Assembly: GCA_024710705.1 (NCBI GenBank)
Contig: JANJUF010000051.1
Span: 1-64,000, forward strand
Direction of reading: 5' to 3'
From: Gemmatimonadaceae bacterium
GTDB lineage: Bacteria > Gemmatimonadota > Gemmatimonadetes > Gemmatimonadales > Gemmatimonadaceae
Length of the DNA: 64,000 nucleotides
Under the pieces are notes generated by a model. That model did not search any database. It was not told the DNA's origin and was given only the letters and a program-made list of their open reading frames with translations. Made by a program: the position numbers and the translations under genes. Numbering within the stretch: the first letter of the stretch is position 1; each line of letters starts with the position of its first letter. Below, in pieces: positions 48,824 to 57,366 of this stretch.

Positions 48824-49926
48824 AGCTCGTCGCCGTCAACTGGCAGGACCTCGCGAATCCGCTGGGTGGGGGCGCCGAGACGCACCTGCACGAGATCCTG
48901 GAGCGCCTGGCGGCCTACGGCCACGAGGTCGTGCTGCTTTGCGGCGGCTGGCCGGGCTGCCCGCCGCGTGGCGAGCGGAACGGCGTGGAGATCCACCGGG
49001 TAGGAACGCGACAGACCTTCCCGTTCCTGGTGCGCGCCTACTGGGAGCGCCACCTCAAGTCCCGCGGCTTCGATGTGCTCTACGAGGACATCAACAAAGT
49101 CCCGCTCTACACCACGCGCTGGGGGGCGACGCGGGTGGTGGCGGTGGTGCCGCACCTCTTCGGCGGCGCGGCATTCCAGGAACTGAACCCGATGCTCGCC
49201 ACTGCGGTGTGGCTTTCGGAGCGGCCGCTGCCGTGGATGTACCGCGGGGTCGCGTTCCAGGCCATCAGCGAGAGTACGGCCGATGACCTGGTGGGTCGCG
49301 GCATCGCCCGCGAGCGTGTGCGCGTGATTCCCCCGGGGGTGAGCTTCGATCACTACACGCCGGCGCCCGCGATGCGGGCGTCGCGGCCCACCTTCGCGTA
49401 CCTCGGACGGCTGAAGAAGTACAAGGGCGTGGACTTGGTCATCCGGGCCTTCGCGGCGCTGGCGCGCCCTGACGCCCTGCTCGAGATCGCCGGGGCAGGG
49501 GACTACCGTCCGGCGCTCGAACGCCTGGTGGACTCGCTTGCCCTGCGCGAGCGCGTGCGCTTTCTTGGCTTCGTGACCGAGGCGGAGAAGCTCGCCCTGC
49601 TGCGCCGGGCGTGGGTGGTCTCGTTGGCCTCGCCCAAGGAGGGGTGGGGGCTGACGAACGTGGAGGCGGAGGCCTGCGGGACGCCGGTGGTGGCGTCGGA
49701 TTCGCCGGGCATCCGGGAGTCGGTGCGGCACGGGGAGACGGGATTCCTCGTACCGCACGGCGATGTGGCGGCGATGGCGGCGGCGTTTGCGCGGCTGGCG
49801 GACTCGCCGGCCCTCGTGGCCGCGATGGGCGTGAAGGCACGGGCCTTCGCGGAATCCTTCACTTGGGACCGGTGCGCGCGCGCGACCGAGGCGCACCTGC
49901 TCGAGGTGATCAACCAGAGGGGGTAG
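48820..49926 (+). CDS. GT4-family glycosyltransferase
   Basis: Retaining GT-B glycosyltransferase (368 aa) for an unknown polysaccharide or glycolipid. GGGAETHLHEI forms the N-terminal nucleotide-fold loop. VIPPGVSFDHY starts the second domain, FAYLGRLKKYKGVDLVI follows, and PKEGWGLTNVEAEACGTPVVASDSPG carries the EX7E-type donor site near 275-300. The TTG start overlaps the nusB stop (TTGA) and directly gives the first strand KLVAVNW; upstream in-frame sequence lies within nusB. Sugar donor and acceptor cannot be told. Confidence 0.88.
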   Translation: MKLVAVNWQDLANPLGGGAETHLHEILERLAAYGHEVVLLCGGWPGCPPRGERNGVEIHRVGTRQTFPFLVRAYWERHLKSRGFDVLYEDINKVPLYTTRWGATRVVAVVPHLFGGAAFQELNPMLATAVWLSERPLPWMYRGVAFQAISESTADDLVGRGIARERVRVIPPGVSFDHYTPAPAMRASRPTFAYLGRLKKYKGVDLVIRAFAALARPDALLEIAGAGDYRPALERLVDSLALRERVRFLGFVTEAEKLALLRRAWVVSLASPKEGWGLTNVEAEACGTPVVASDSPGIRESVRHGETGFLVPHGDVAAMAAAFARLADSPALVAAMGVKARAFAESFTWDRCARATEAHLLEVINQRG

Positions 49927-49928
49927 GC

Positions 49929-50258
49929 GTGGAGATCGTCATCCATACGCATCACGCGAACGTCTCGGACTACATGCGCAAGCGCGCCGCGCGCGCGGTC
50001 GAGCGCGTGGCCGCCCGCGTCCCCCGGATCGTGGAGGGGATCCTCCGCTTCGAGGAGGACGGACCGACCCGCCGCGTGACCGTGACGCTGCGTGCGCCGA
50101 GGCATCACGATCTCATGGCCAAGGCGGAGGGCCGGTTCTTCGGGCCTGCGTTGACGGCCGCCATCACCAAGTTGCAGATGCAGGCGGGACGCGAGAAGCG
50201 CTCCAATGGCAAGGGCAATCCGCGCCGGCTCGCGGCTCGCGCCCGCCAGCGCGCCTGA
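49929..50258 (+). CDS. hpf: Hpf/RaiA, ribosome hibernation factor (short form)
   Basis: Binds the 30S subunit and silences ribosomes in slow growth. The 109-residue product has the S30AE fold: EIVIHTHHANVSDYMRKRAARAVERV, then EEDGPTRRVTVTLRAP and a basic tail ending in RRLAARARQRA. It lacks the dimerisation domain of the long form. The GTG lies two bases after the glycosyltransferase stop. Placement before hprK and PTS genes resembles the rpoN-hpf-PTS clusters of proteobacteria, but rpoN is absent. Confidence 0.85.
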   Translation: MEIVIHTHHANVSDYMRKRAARAVERVAARVPRIVEGILRFEEDGPTRRVTVTLRAPRHHDLMAKAEGRFFGPALTAAITKLQMQAGREKRSNGKGNPRRLAARARQRA

Positions 50259-50263
50259 CGCCG

Positions 50264-51232
50264 ATGCCCACCCTCACCGTCGGCGCGCTCTACGAGCGGA
50301 TGCGCGAGACGCTCCAACTGGAGCTGCTCGGCAGCGCCGATGGATTGCAGCGCCCCATCGAGACGGACGACGCCTCCGGTCCGGGGCTCGTTCTCGCCGG
50401 CTACACCGGGCGCTTCGTGCACCAGCGCCTGCAGGTGCTCGGTGAGACGGAAGTGAGCTACCTGCGCTCGCTGAGCGCCGATGTGCGGGCCCGCAACCTT
50501 GCCGCGTTCTTTGCGTATCCCATTCCCTGCGTGATGATCACCAAGGGGCAGGAGCTGCCTGACGGCATGGAACAGGAGGCCCGGCGCGCCGGCATCGCCA
50601 TCCTCCGCTCGGCGCTCAAGACCCAGGAGTTCTACCACCTGCTCGCGCCCTTCCTCGAGGACACCTTCGCCCCGACGACCAACCTCCACGGCTCCTTGGC
50701 CGACGTCTATGGGGTCGGCCTGCTCTTCACGGGCCAGAGTGGCATCGGGAAGTCGGAGTGCGTGCTCGATCTCGTCGAGCGCGGGCATCGCTTGGTGGCG
50801 GACGATGTCGTCATCGCCCGGCGCAAGGGGGCGGACGTGGTGCTCGGGGCGGGACATCCGCTGCAGCGGCATTACATGGAGATCCGTGGCGTCGGCCTCA
50901 TCGATGTCCGCGCGATCTTCGGTATCCGCGCCGTGCGCCAACAGAAGCGCATCGAGGTGGTGGTCCACCTCCAGCAGTGGAAGGACGGGATGCCGATCGA
51001 GCGTACCGGATTGGAGACCGCGCTTACCGACATCCTCGGCGTCGAGATCCCGCGCGTCACCATCCCGATCATCCCGGGGAAGAACATCACGGTGGTCGCG
51101 GAGGTGATTGCGATGGGCCATCTGCTGCGCTACAGCGGCGAGGATCCGGCGCACGCCTTCAACGAGCGACTGAAGGGACACATGCGGCAGAAGGCGGATG
51201 TCCAACGGTACCTGCTCGATGACGACGAATAG
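50264..51232 (+). CDS. hprK: HprK, HPr(Ser) kinase/phosphorylase
   Basis: Phosphorylates and dephosphorylates Ser46 of HPr in response to metabolites. The 322-residue product has the N-terminal DRTGG-like domain (about 1-130), LHGSL with the conserved histidine near 143, P-loop GQSGIGKSE near 157-165, ADDVV with the catalytic aspartate near 180, and the C-terminal signature EIRGVGLIDV and VTIPIIPGKN. Its target HPr, with both His15 and Ser46, is encoded four genes downstream of the EIIA gene. The EIIA gene overlaps its end by 14 bases. Confidence 0.95.
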   Translation: MPTLTVGALYERMRETLQLELLGSADGLQRPIETDDASGPGLVLAGYTGRFVHQRLQVLGETEVSYLRSLSADVRARNLAAFFAYPIPCVMITKGQELPDGMEQEARRAGIAILRSALKTQEFYHLLAPFLEDTFAPTTNLHGSLADVYGVGLLFTGQSGIGKSECVLDLVERGHRLVADDVVIARRKGADVVLGAGHPLQRHYMEIRGVGLIDVRAIFGIRAVRQQKRIEVVVHLQQWKDGMPIERTGLETALTDILGVEIPRVTIPIIPGKNITVVAEVIAMGHLLRYSGEDPAHAFNERLKGHMRQKADVQRYLLDDDE

Positions 51233-51602
51233 CGCGCCGCGCGCCATCGTCGCCGGCCACGGATCCTTCGCTGCTGGGCTCGTCTCGGCCGTGGAGCAGA
51301 TCACCGGGCTCGGCGACGTCTACGTGCCAATCAGCAACTCGCAGCTCACGCCCGCCGCCATCGATGCGGCCATCCGTGATGCGATCGCGCGCAGCGGCGC
51401 CACCGTGGTCTTCACCGACCTCCCCGCGGGCAGCTGCACGATGATCGTCCGCCGGCTCGCCAAGCTCGAACCCGGCATCACGATTGTCACCGGTGTCACG
51501 CTGCCCACATTGCTGGCCTTCGCCCTCGGGGCCAGCGTCGAGGAGGCGGTGGCCAAGGGGCACGAAGCGCTCGGCCAGGTGGAAGGTCCGCGTGGCGCTT
51601 GA
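51219..51602 (+). CDS. PTS mannose-family EIIA domain protein
   Basis: Receives phosphate from HPr and passes it to EIIB. The 127-residue product matches the EIIA-Man fold, with the phosphoacceptor His14 in VAGHGSFA, and TDLPAGS and GVTLPTLL segments. The ATG is chosen over one seven codons earlier because it leads directly into the first strand. It overlaps hprK by 14 bases. Its TGA lies inside the start of the EIIB gene. A regulatory rather than transport role is possible. Confidence 0.88.
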   Translation: MTTNSAPRAIVAGHGSFAAGLVSAVEQITGLGDVYVPISNSQLTPAAIDAAIRDAIARSGATVVFTDLPAGSCTMIVRRLAKLEPGITIVTGVTLPTLLAFALGASVEEAVAKGHEALGQVEGPRGA

Positions 51603-52083
51603 GCATTTCCGCATTGACGATCGGCTGATCCACGGACAGGTCGTGGTGGGGTGGGGCCAACCCTGCGGCCTGGGGTTCGTGGTTTTGGTGGACGATGCCG
51701 TGGTGCACTCCGAGTGGGAGCAGGAGCTGTATCGGATGGGCGTGCCGCCGGATATGGATCTGTATTTCGACTCCGTGGAGAGCGCAGCCCGCAGACTCCC
51801 AGACTATCGCGCCGACCGACGGCCCGGGATGCTGCTCGCCGGGGACATCGCCACCATGCGGGCCCTGTGCGCGTCGGTGCCTGACATCACCCGGGTCACC
51901 ATCGGTGGCATCCATCACAAGGACGGACGCAGCCCGAGGCTCCGCTACGTGTTCCTCACGCCGGACGAGGAGGCGTCGCTGCGGACGCTGGCGGCGCAGG
52001 GGGTCGAGGTCGTCGCGCAGGATGTGCCAGGCGCACCGGCCATCCCGTTGGATGAGGTGCTCGCCGGCGACGGGAGGGGCTAG
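51592..52083 (+). CDS. PTS mannose-family EIIB protein
   Basis: Carries the phosphate (on histidine in this family) to the sugar bound by EIIC/EIID. The 163-residue product has the active site RIDDRLIHGQVVVGW with His14, and the typical C-terminal region (YVFLTPDEEASLRTLAAQG). The GTG start overlaps the EIIA end by 11 bases. The stop overlaps the EIIC GTG (TAGTG). The intact histidine implies a working phosphorelay. Confidence 0.9.
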   Translation: MALEHFRIDDRLIHGQVVVGWGQPCGLGFVVLVDDAVVHSEWEQELYRMGVPPDMDLYFDSVESAARRLPDYRADRRPGMLLAGDIATMRALCASVPDITRVTIGGIHHKDGRSPRLRYVFLTPDEEASLRTLAAQGVEVVAQDVPGAPAIPLDEVLAGDGRG

Positions 52084-52784
52084 TGGACGCCCTCGCGATC
52101 GACGTCCTGCAACTGCTGCCGCTCGCCGTGCTCGGTGCGGTGCTTGGCCTGGACGTGGTGAGTTTTCCGCAAGCCATGATCTCGCGCCCCATCGTGGCGG
52201 CGACGGCAGCCGGTGCGCTCATCGGCCAGCCGCTGCGCGGACTCGCCATCGGCGTGGCGCTGGAGTTCTTTGCGCTGGAATCGCTCCCCTTCGGGGCGTC
52301 GCGGTATCCCGAGTGGGGTTCGGCGGCCGTGGTCGGTGGGGCGCTGTTCGCGATGACGCCCGACAACACCCCGGCGGCGATGACCGTGGCGACGCTCGCG
52401 GCGCTCCTCACGGCCAGCATCTCGGGCACGTCCATGGTGGCCCTGCGCCGCTGGAACGCCCAACGCGCCCATCGGCAGGAGGCAGGACTCCTGCGCGGGT
52501 CGGGGAGCACCGTCGTGGCCTTGCAGCTGACGGGGATGACCGCCGACCTCGTGCGTGGCGGGCTCATCACGCTGTTGGGCCTCGCGATCTTCACCCCGCT
52601 GCGCACCGCGATCCTTGCCACGTTCACCTTCCCCGGCACCCTCTCGCGTGCCGTCGTGGTGTCGGTGGCGTCGGCGGTGGGGTTGGCGGCAGTCTGGAAG
52701 GTGACCCAGTCCACGTCGGGGGCGCGCTGGTGGCTGCTGTCCGGACTCGCGGTGGGCTTTGGCATCGCCTGGGGGCTATGGTGA
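52083..52784 (+). CDS. PTS mannose-family EIIC membrane protein
   Basis: Membrane half of a mannose-type permease (233 aa, about six to seven spans). It shows the family's DVVSFPQAMISRP, GVALEFFALESLPFGASRYPEWG and a series of Ala/Val/Leu-rich spans. Similarity to well-known EIIC-Man is moderate, but position between EIIB and EIID supports it. The GTG start overlaps the EIIB stop by one base. The sugar substrate is unknown. Confidence 0.82.
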   Translation: MDALAIDVLQLLPLAVLGAVLGLDVVSFPQAMISRPIVAATAAGALIGQPLRGLAIGVALEFFALESLPFGASRYPEWGSAAVVGGALFAMTPDNTPAAMTVATLAALLTASISGTSMVALRRWNAQRAHRQEAGLLRGSGSTVVALQLTGMTADLVRGGLITLLGLAIFTPLRTAILATFTFPGTLSRAVVVSVASAVGLAAVWKVTQSTSGARWWLLSGLAVGFGIAWGLW

Positions 52785-53548
52785 CGCCGCCGGAGCAGGC
52801 ACCGCACCTCGGACTCTGGACTCGCGTCGCGATCCTCTCGCGACTGCTGGCCATCCAAGGCGTCTGGAATTACGAGACCATGCTCGGCAACGGCATGGCC
52901 TTCGCCCTCGAGCCGGCCCTGCGCCTGCTCCCCGGCGGCAAAGGGGGCGAGGCGTACCGGGCGGCGTTGGCGCGGCACACCGGTTACTTCAACGCCCACC
53001 CGTATCTGGCGGGCCTGGCCGTCGGGGCGCTCGCTCGCGCCGAGCTGGACGGCGCGCCGGCCGAGCAGATCGAGCGCTTCCGCACCGCGGCGCCCGGACC
53101 ACTGGGATCGGTGGGGGACCGCTTGGTCTGGGCGGGCTGGCTGCCCCTCTGCTCGTCGCTGGCCTTACTTGGGTTCGGATTGGGGATGTCCCCGGCTGGC
53201 GTCGTGCTGCTTTTCCTGATTTCGTATAACTTCGGCCACCTCGGCCTGCGGATTTGGGGGCTGCACGCGGGTTGGCGTCACGGACTCCGGATGGCGCAGG
53301 CCCTTGGCACACCCATACTTCGGCAGGGGCCACCGCATCTCGCACGGGCCACCGCCTTCGTTGCCGGCGTCGCGTTGCCGGTGGCGGCGCAGGGGATCAT
53401 CGGTCCCGGGCGTGCGTGGATGGGCGGGTCGCTCGCGGCCGTCGCCGTGGGCGCCCTTGGCATCACTTGGTTGCATGGCCGGGCCGAAGGGTGGCGCCTC
53501 GCCACCGTCGTGCTGGCCGCCTTCGTCCTCTACTCGGTGCTGCGATGA
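52778..53548 (+). CDS. PTS mannose-family EIID membrane protein
   Basis: Second membrane component of the permease (256 aa). The soluble-like N-terminal half has the EIID features LLAIQGVWNYETMLGNGMAFALEP and ARHTGYFNAHPYLAGLAVG. The C-terminal half has three or four spans. It overlaps the EIIC end by seven bases and ends in a TGATG with HPr. With EIIC it would form the translocation pathway. A purely regulatory complex cannot be excluded. Confidence 0.87.
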   Translation: MVTPPEQAPHLGLWTRVAILSRLLAIQGVWNYETMLGNGMAFALEPALRLLPGGKGGEAYRAALARHTGYFNAHPYLAGLAVGALARAELDGAPAEQIERFRTAAPGPLGSVGDRLVWAGWLPLCSSLALLGFGLGMSPAGVVLLFLISYNFGHLGLRIWGLHAGWRHGLRMAQALGTPILRQGPPHLARATAFVAGVALPVAAQGIIGPGRAWMGGSLAAVAVGALGITWLHGRAEGWRLATVVLAAFVLYSVLR

Positions 53549-53814
53549 TGCTGGAGCGTGACGTCGAAGTGGTCAACGCCAACGGGATCCACGCCCGTCC
53601 GGCCGCCGAGATCGTCAAGCTCGCGGCCAAGTACTCGTCGCACATCACGATCGGACGCGACGGGATGGAGGTGAACGGCAAGAGCATCATGGGCGTGATG
53701 ATGCTGGCGGCCGAGTGCGGGTCGACGGTGCGGATCAAGGCGGAGGGGGACGATGCGGCGGCGGCGCTCGAGGCCCTTTCCGTACTGATCTCCTCGCGGT
53801 TTGGAGAGCAGTAG
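53548..53814 (+). CDS. ptsH: HPr phosphocarrier protein
   Basis: Central phosphocarrier between enzyme I and EIIA. The 88-residue product has the active His15 in GIHARPAAE and the regulatory Ser46 in NGKSIMGVMM. The ATG is chosen from two adjacent ones because it gives canonical numbering and overlaps the EIID stop by one base. Presence of both phosphorylation sites in the same operon as HprK shows that dual control is possible. Confidence 0.95.
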   Translation: MLERDVEVVNANGIHARPAAEIVKLAAKYSSHITIGRDGMEVNGKSIMGVMMLAAECGSTVRIKAEGDDAAAALEALSVLISSRFGEQ

Positions 53815-53817
53815 CAG

Positions 53818-55584
53818 GTGCCCAGCGAACTGCACGGCGTTCCTGCATCTCCCGGCATCGTGGTCGGACCGGCGCATCTCCTGCGCTGGGAGGTGCCGGA
53901 CGTGCGGGCCCGCGTGGTGCGCGACGATGAGATCGAGGGCGAACTCGCACGCCTCCGCGCGGCCACCACGAAGGCCATCGAGCGCCTGCGCGCCGTGAAG
54001 GCGCGCGCCGCCGAGAAGGCGGGGCAGGCGGAGTCGGCGATTTTCGACGTCCAGATCTCCATGCTCGAGGACGCCGAGCTCCGCGAGCAGGTGGAGACGC
54101 TGGTGCGCCAGAACCTGGCCCCGGAGAAGGCCTTCGACATCGTGATGCTCGACTGGCGCGACCACTTCGGGCGCAGCACCAACCCGATGATGCGCGAGCG
54201 CACGGGCGACTTGGTGGACGTGCACATCCGCCTCCTGAGCATCCTGCTCGGCCTACCCGACCACGACCCGGTGGACCTGGCTCCGGGCTCGAACGCGATC
54301 GTGGTGACGCACGACCTGACGCCCAGCCTGACGATGCAGTTGGATCGGCGCGCCATCGCCGGCATCGCGACGGACGCGGGGACGCGCACCTCGCACGTGG
54401 CCATCCTCGCGCGGTCGTTGGGCCTGCCGGCGGTGGTCGGGCTCATCGACGCCACCAGCCGCATCACGTCGGGCGAGCGCGTCATCCTCGATGGTAGCAA
54501 TGGCCGCTTGGTGGTGAAGCCGACGGCGGCCGAGCTCTCGCAGTTTGCCGACCGGGCGCGCCGCGAAGCTGCGGCGCAGGCCGAGCTGGCGACCCTGCTG
54601 GATGCCGAAGCGCTGACCACCGACGGCGTGCACATCTCCCTGCGCGCCAACGTGGATCTCCCCGACGAAGCGGGCGCTGCGGCCGCCGCCGGTGCCGAGG
54701 GCGTGGGGCTGATGCGCACCGAGTTTCTCGTGGTCGGCCGCACCGCGATGCCCACCGAGGACGAGCAGTACGAGGCGTACAAGCGCGTCATCGCCGCCTT
54801 TGGGAAGCACCCGGTGGTGATCCGTACCTACGACGTAGGCGGGGACAAGCTCCCCGTCGGCGGCTTCCCGCACGAGCCGAATCCCTTCCTCGGCTGGCGC
54901 GCGATCCGCATGTGCCTCGACGAGCCTGAACTCTTCAAGGTGCAGCTGCGGGCGATGTTGCGGGCGGCGATGCACGGCGACCTGCGCATCATGCTGCCGC
55001 TGGTCGTCACCGTGGATGAAGTGCGCCAGGCGCGCTTTCTCCTGCTCGAGGCGGCCGACGAACTGACGGCGCGGGGCGTGGCGCATCGGCGCGACGTGCC
55101 GCTGGGCGTCATGGTCGAGACGCCGGCGGCCGCCGTCAGCGTGGACAGCTTCGTGAAGGAGGTCGCGTTCCTGAGCATCGGGACCAACGACCTGGTGCAG
55201 TACACACTGGCGGTGGACCGCGGGAATGCTTCGCTGGTTACGCGGTATACGCCGCTGCATCCGGCGGTCCTGCGTCTCATCGCCCGCACCGTCGAAGTGG
55301 GGGATGGCGCCGGGTTGGAGGTGAGCGTCTGTGGCGAGATGGCCTCGCAGCCGCTGATGGCGTATGCCCTCCTGGGGCTCGGCGTGACCAAGCTGAGCGT
55401 GGCCGCGGTCAGCTTGCCGGCGGTGAAGCGCATTGTGCGTGGTGTGAGCACGGCGGGGGCGGCCACGGCGGCGCGCGCCGCGCTCGACGCTGGGACCGCC
55501 CGCGAGGCGGCGCGGGTGCTCCGTGCAGGACTCCAGGCGGAGCTCGGCGAAGAGCTGCTCGACGGGTTGCTCGGCCTCGGCTGA
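53818..55584 (+). CDS. ptsI: PTS enzyme I (PEP-protein phosphotransferase)
   Basis: Autophosphorylates from PEP and phosphorylates HPr. The 588-residue product has the N-terminal HPr-binding helices, the phosphohistidine motif [18 protein letters not shown] with His193, and the PEP-binding C-terminal barrel: [24 protein letters not shown], and the catalytic cysteine in SVCGEMAS near 505. The GTG lies three bases after HPr. It ends the PTS operon; a hairpin followed by a T-rich run lies 35 bases beyond the stop. Confidence 0.96.
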   Translation: MPSELHGVPASPGIVVGPAHLLRWEVPDVRARVVRDDEIEGELARLRAATTKAIERLRAVKARAAEKAGQAESAIFDVQISMLEDAELREQVETLVRQNLAPEKAFDIVMLDWRDHFGRSTNPMMRERTGDLVDVHIRLLSILLGLPDHDPVDLAPGSNAIVVTHDLTPSLTMQLDRRAIAGIATDAGTRTSHVAILARSLGLPAVVGLIDATSRITSGERVILDGSNGRLVVKPTAAELSQFADRARREAAAQAELATLLDAEALTTDGVHISLRANVDLPDEAGAAAAAGAEGVGLMRTEFLVVGRTAMPTEDEQYEAYKRVIAAFGKHPVVIRTYDVGGDKLPVGGFPHEPNPFLGWRAIRMCLDEPELFKVQLRAMLRAAMHGDLRIMLPLVVTVDEVRQARFLLLEAADELTARGVAHRRDVPLGVMVETPAAAVSVDSFVKEVAFLSIGTNDLVQYTLAVDRGNASLVTRYTPLHPAVLRLIARTVEVGDGAGLEVSVCGEMASQPLMAYALLGLGVTKLSVAAVSLPAVKRIVRGVSTAGAATAARAALDAGTAREAARVLRAGLQAELGEELLDGLLGLG

Positions 55585-55596
55585 CCGCGTTATCGT
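55567..55596 (+). promoter_or_regulatory. Possible promoter for metK
   Basis: TTGCTC (55567-55572) and TATCGT (55591-55596), 18 bases apart, overlap the end of ptsI. Transcription would begin near 55603, upstream of the hairpin at 55619-55639. Confidence 0.3.
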
Positions 55597-55618
55597 TCAA
55601 GCACGCGTCGTTCCCTTG

Positions 55619-55650
55619 CGGCCGGCAACTCGCCGGCCGTTCGTTTCTTC
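55619..55650 (+). terminator. Hairpin with T-rich tail between ptsI and metK
   Basis: An 8-bp perfect GC stem (CGGCCGGC/GCCGGCCG) with loop AACTC is followed by TTCGTTTCTTC. This fits an intrinsic terminator of the PTS operon. If the upstream TTGCTC-TATCGT promoter is real, the hairpin would instead sit in the metK leader as a possible attenuator. Confidence 0.55.
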
Positions 55651-55669
55651 AGCCCAGCCCCTCGCCCAC

Positions 55670-56848
55670 ATGCTGCACCGCCATCTCTTCACGTCGGAGT
55701 CCGTCTCCGAAGGCCATCCCGACAAAGTCGCCGACCAGATCTCCGACGCCGTCCTCGACGCCATGCTGGCGCAGGACCCGGGTTCGCGCGTGGCCTGCGA
55801 GACGATGGTGACCACCGGCTTGGCGACGATCTTCGGCGAGGTGACGACGGCTGCCTGGGTGGACCTGCGGCAGCTGGTGCGCGATACGATCGAGCGTATC
55901 GGCTATACCGATGCCGGCATGGGGTTCGACGCGCATTCCTGCGCGGTGCTCAATGCGCTTGGCCAGCAGTCGCGGGACATCGGCCAGGGTGTGGACACCG
56001 GGGGCGCCGGCGACCAAGGCATGATGTTCGGCTTCGCCTGCGACGAGACGGAGGAACTGATGCCTCTGCCGATCACCCTGGCGCACAAGCTGGTGCACCA
56101 GTTGGCGGACCGTCGCAAGGATGGCACGCTGCCGTGGTTGCGGCCGGATTCGAAGTCGCAGGTCTCGGTGGTGTATGAGAACGGCCGCCCGGTGGAAGTG
56201 GACACCGTCGTCATCTCCACGCAACACGCCGACTCGGTGAGCAACAAGGTCATCCACGAGGCGGTGAAGCGGGACATCATCAACGAGGTGATCCCGCAGG
56301 AACTGCAGGCCAAGAAGATGAAGGTCCACATCAACCCCACGGGGCGCTTCGTGATTGGCGGCCCACACGGCGACGCCGGGCTCACCGGCCGCAAGATCAT
56401 CGTGGACACGTACGGCGGCATGGGGCGCCACGGCGGGGGTGCCTTCTCCGGCAAGGATCCGTCGAAGGTCGATCGCTCGGCGGCCTATGCGGCGCGCTGG
56501 GTGGCGAAGAACATCGTGGCGGCCAAGCTCGCGACCAAGGTGGAGGTGCAGGTGGCCTACGCGATCGGCGTGGCCAAGCCGGTGTCGGTGATGGTGGACA
56601 CCTTCGGTACCAACACGGTGGACGAGCGGCACATCATGCGCGCGGTGAACGAGGTGTTCGACCTCACGCCGAAGGGCATCATCGACGCGCTCGACCTCCG
56701 CAAGCCGATCTACGGTCCAACGGCGGCCTACGGCCACTTCGGGCGCCCGTACGAGAAGGCCGAGCGGTTGGGCAAGAAGGTCCAGCTCTTCACCTGGGAG
56801 CGGACGAACAAGGTGGCGGATCTCCGGCGCGCGGTGCGCGCCGGCTGA
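55670..56848 (+). CDS. metK: MetK, S-adenosylmethionine synthetase
   Basis: Makes SAM from methionine and ATP. The 392-residue product carries [23 protein letters not shown] at the N-terminus, [12 protein letters not shown], the [19 protein letters not shown]-loop-like region, and the [19 protein letters not shown]-terminus. The ATG is fixed by the family start; no Shine-Dalgarno precedes it (CTCGCCCAC). The 85-base leader contains the terminator-like hairpin but no SAM riboswitch. Confidence 0.97.
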   Translation: MLHRHLFTSESVSEGHPDKVADQISDAVLDAMLAQDPGSRVACETMVTTGLATIFGEVTTAAWVDLRQLVRDTIERIGYTDAGMGFDAHSCAVLNALGQQSRDIGQGVDTGGAGDQGMMFGFACDETEELMPLPITLAHKLVHQLADRRKDGTLPWLRPDSKSQVSVVYENGRPVEVDTVVISTQHADSVSNKVIHEAVKRDIINEVIPQELQAKKMKVHINPTGRFVIGGPHGDAGLTGRKIIVDTYGGMGRHGGGAFSGKDPSKVDRSAAYAARWVAKNIVAAKLATKVEVQVAYAIGVAKPVSVMVDTFGTNTVDERHIMRAVNEVFDLTPKGIIDALDLRKPIYGPTAAYGHFGRPYEKAERLGKKVQLFTWERTNKVADLRRAVRAG

Positions 56849-56868
56849 GCCGGCCAAGCCCCGCTGAA

Positions 56869-57366
56869 ATGATTGAGGTCACGGTCAGCCGCATCGGCGT
56901 GGACGCGCAGTCCCAGGCGTTCGTCGTGATCCTGGAGGAGCGCGCGGGCACGCGCGCCCTCCCCATCTGGATCGGCCGGCCGGAAGCCGAGGCCATCGCC
57001 GCCCATCTCAACGACGTGAAGCGCGACCGGCCGATGACCCACGACCTGGCGGCGTCGCTCGTCACCGGCCTCGGCGGCCTCCTGCGGCGCGTGCAGATCA
57101 CGCGCGTGGTGCAGGGGACCTTCATCGGCGAGTTGCATATCGCGCGCGGCGGGACCAGCATCGTGGTGGATGCGCGTCCGTCGGACGCGATTGCCATCGC
57201 CCTGCGGCTGGAGGCACCCATCTTCGTGGCCGAGCCCTTGCTCGACGAAGAGGATGGCGACACGCCAGACGAAGCACCTGTCGACCCTGACCATCTCTCC
57301 GCGGAGGAGCTGCAGCGCCATCTGGCGAAGCTGCGCCCCGAGGATTTCGGACGATTCAATCCATGA
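56869..57366 (+). CDS. DUF151 / bifunctional nuclease family protein
   Basis: Protein of the BFN/DUF151 family (165 aa), members of which have reported nuclease activity; its cell role is unclear. Recognisable segments are VVILEERAGTRALPIWIGRPEAEAIA, RPMTHDLAASLV and VDARPSDAIAIALRLEAPIFV. An acidic tail (DEEDGDTPDEAP) leads to a short helical C-terminus. The following gene's start overlaps its stop, suggesting coexpression with a membrane protein of unknown function. Confidence 0.85.
   Translation: MIEVTVSRIGVDAQSQAFVVILEERAGTRALPIWIGRPEAEAIAAHLNDVKRDRPMTHDLAASLVTGLGGLLRRVQITRVVQGTFIGELHIARGGTSIVVDARPSDAIAIALRLEAPIFVAEPLLDEEDGDTPDEAPVDPDHLSAEELQRHLAKLRPEDFGRFNP

Noticed and set aside
55585-55669. 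SAM riboswitch before metK
   Set aside because: The leader is too short and contains only one GC hairpin; no SAM-I or SAM-II type conserved bases are present.
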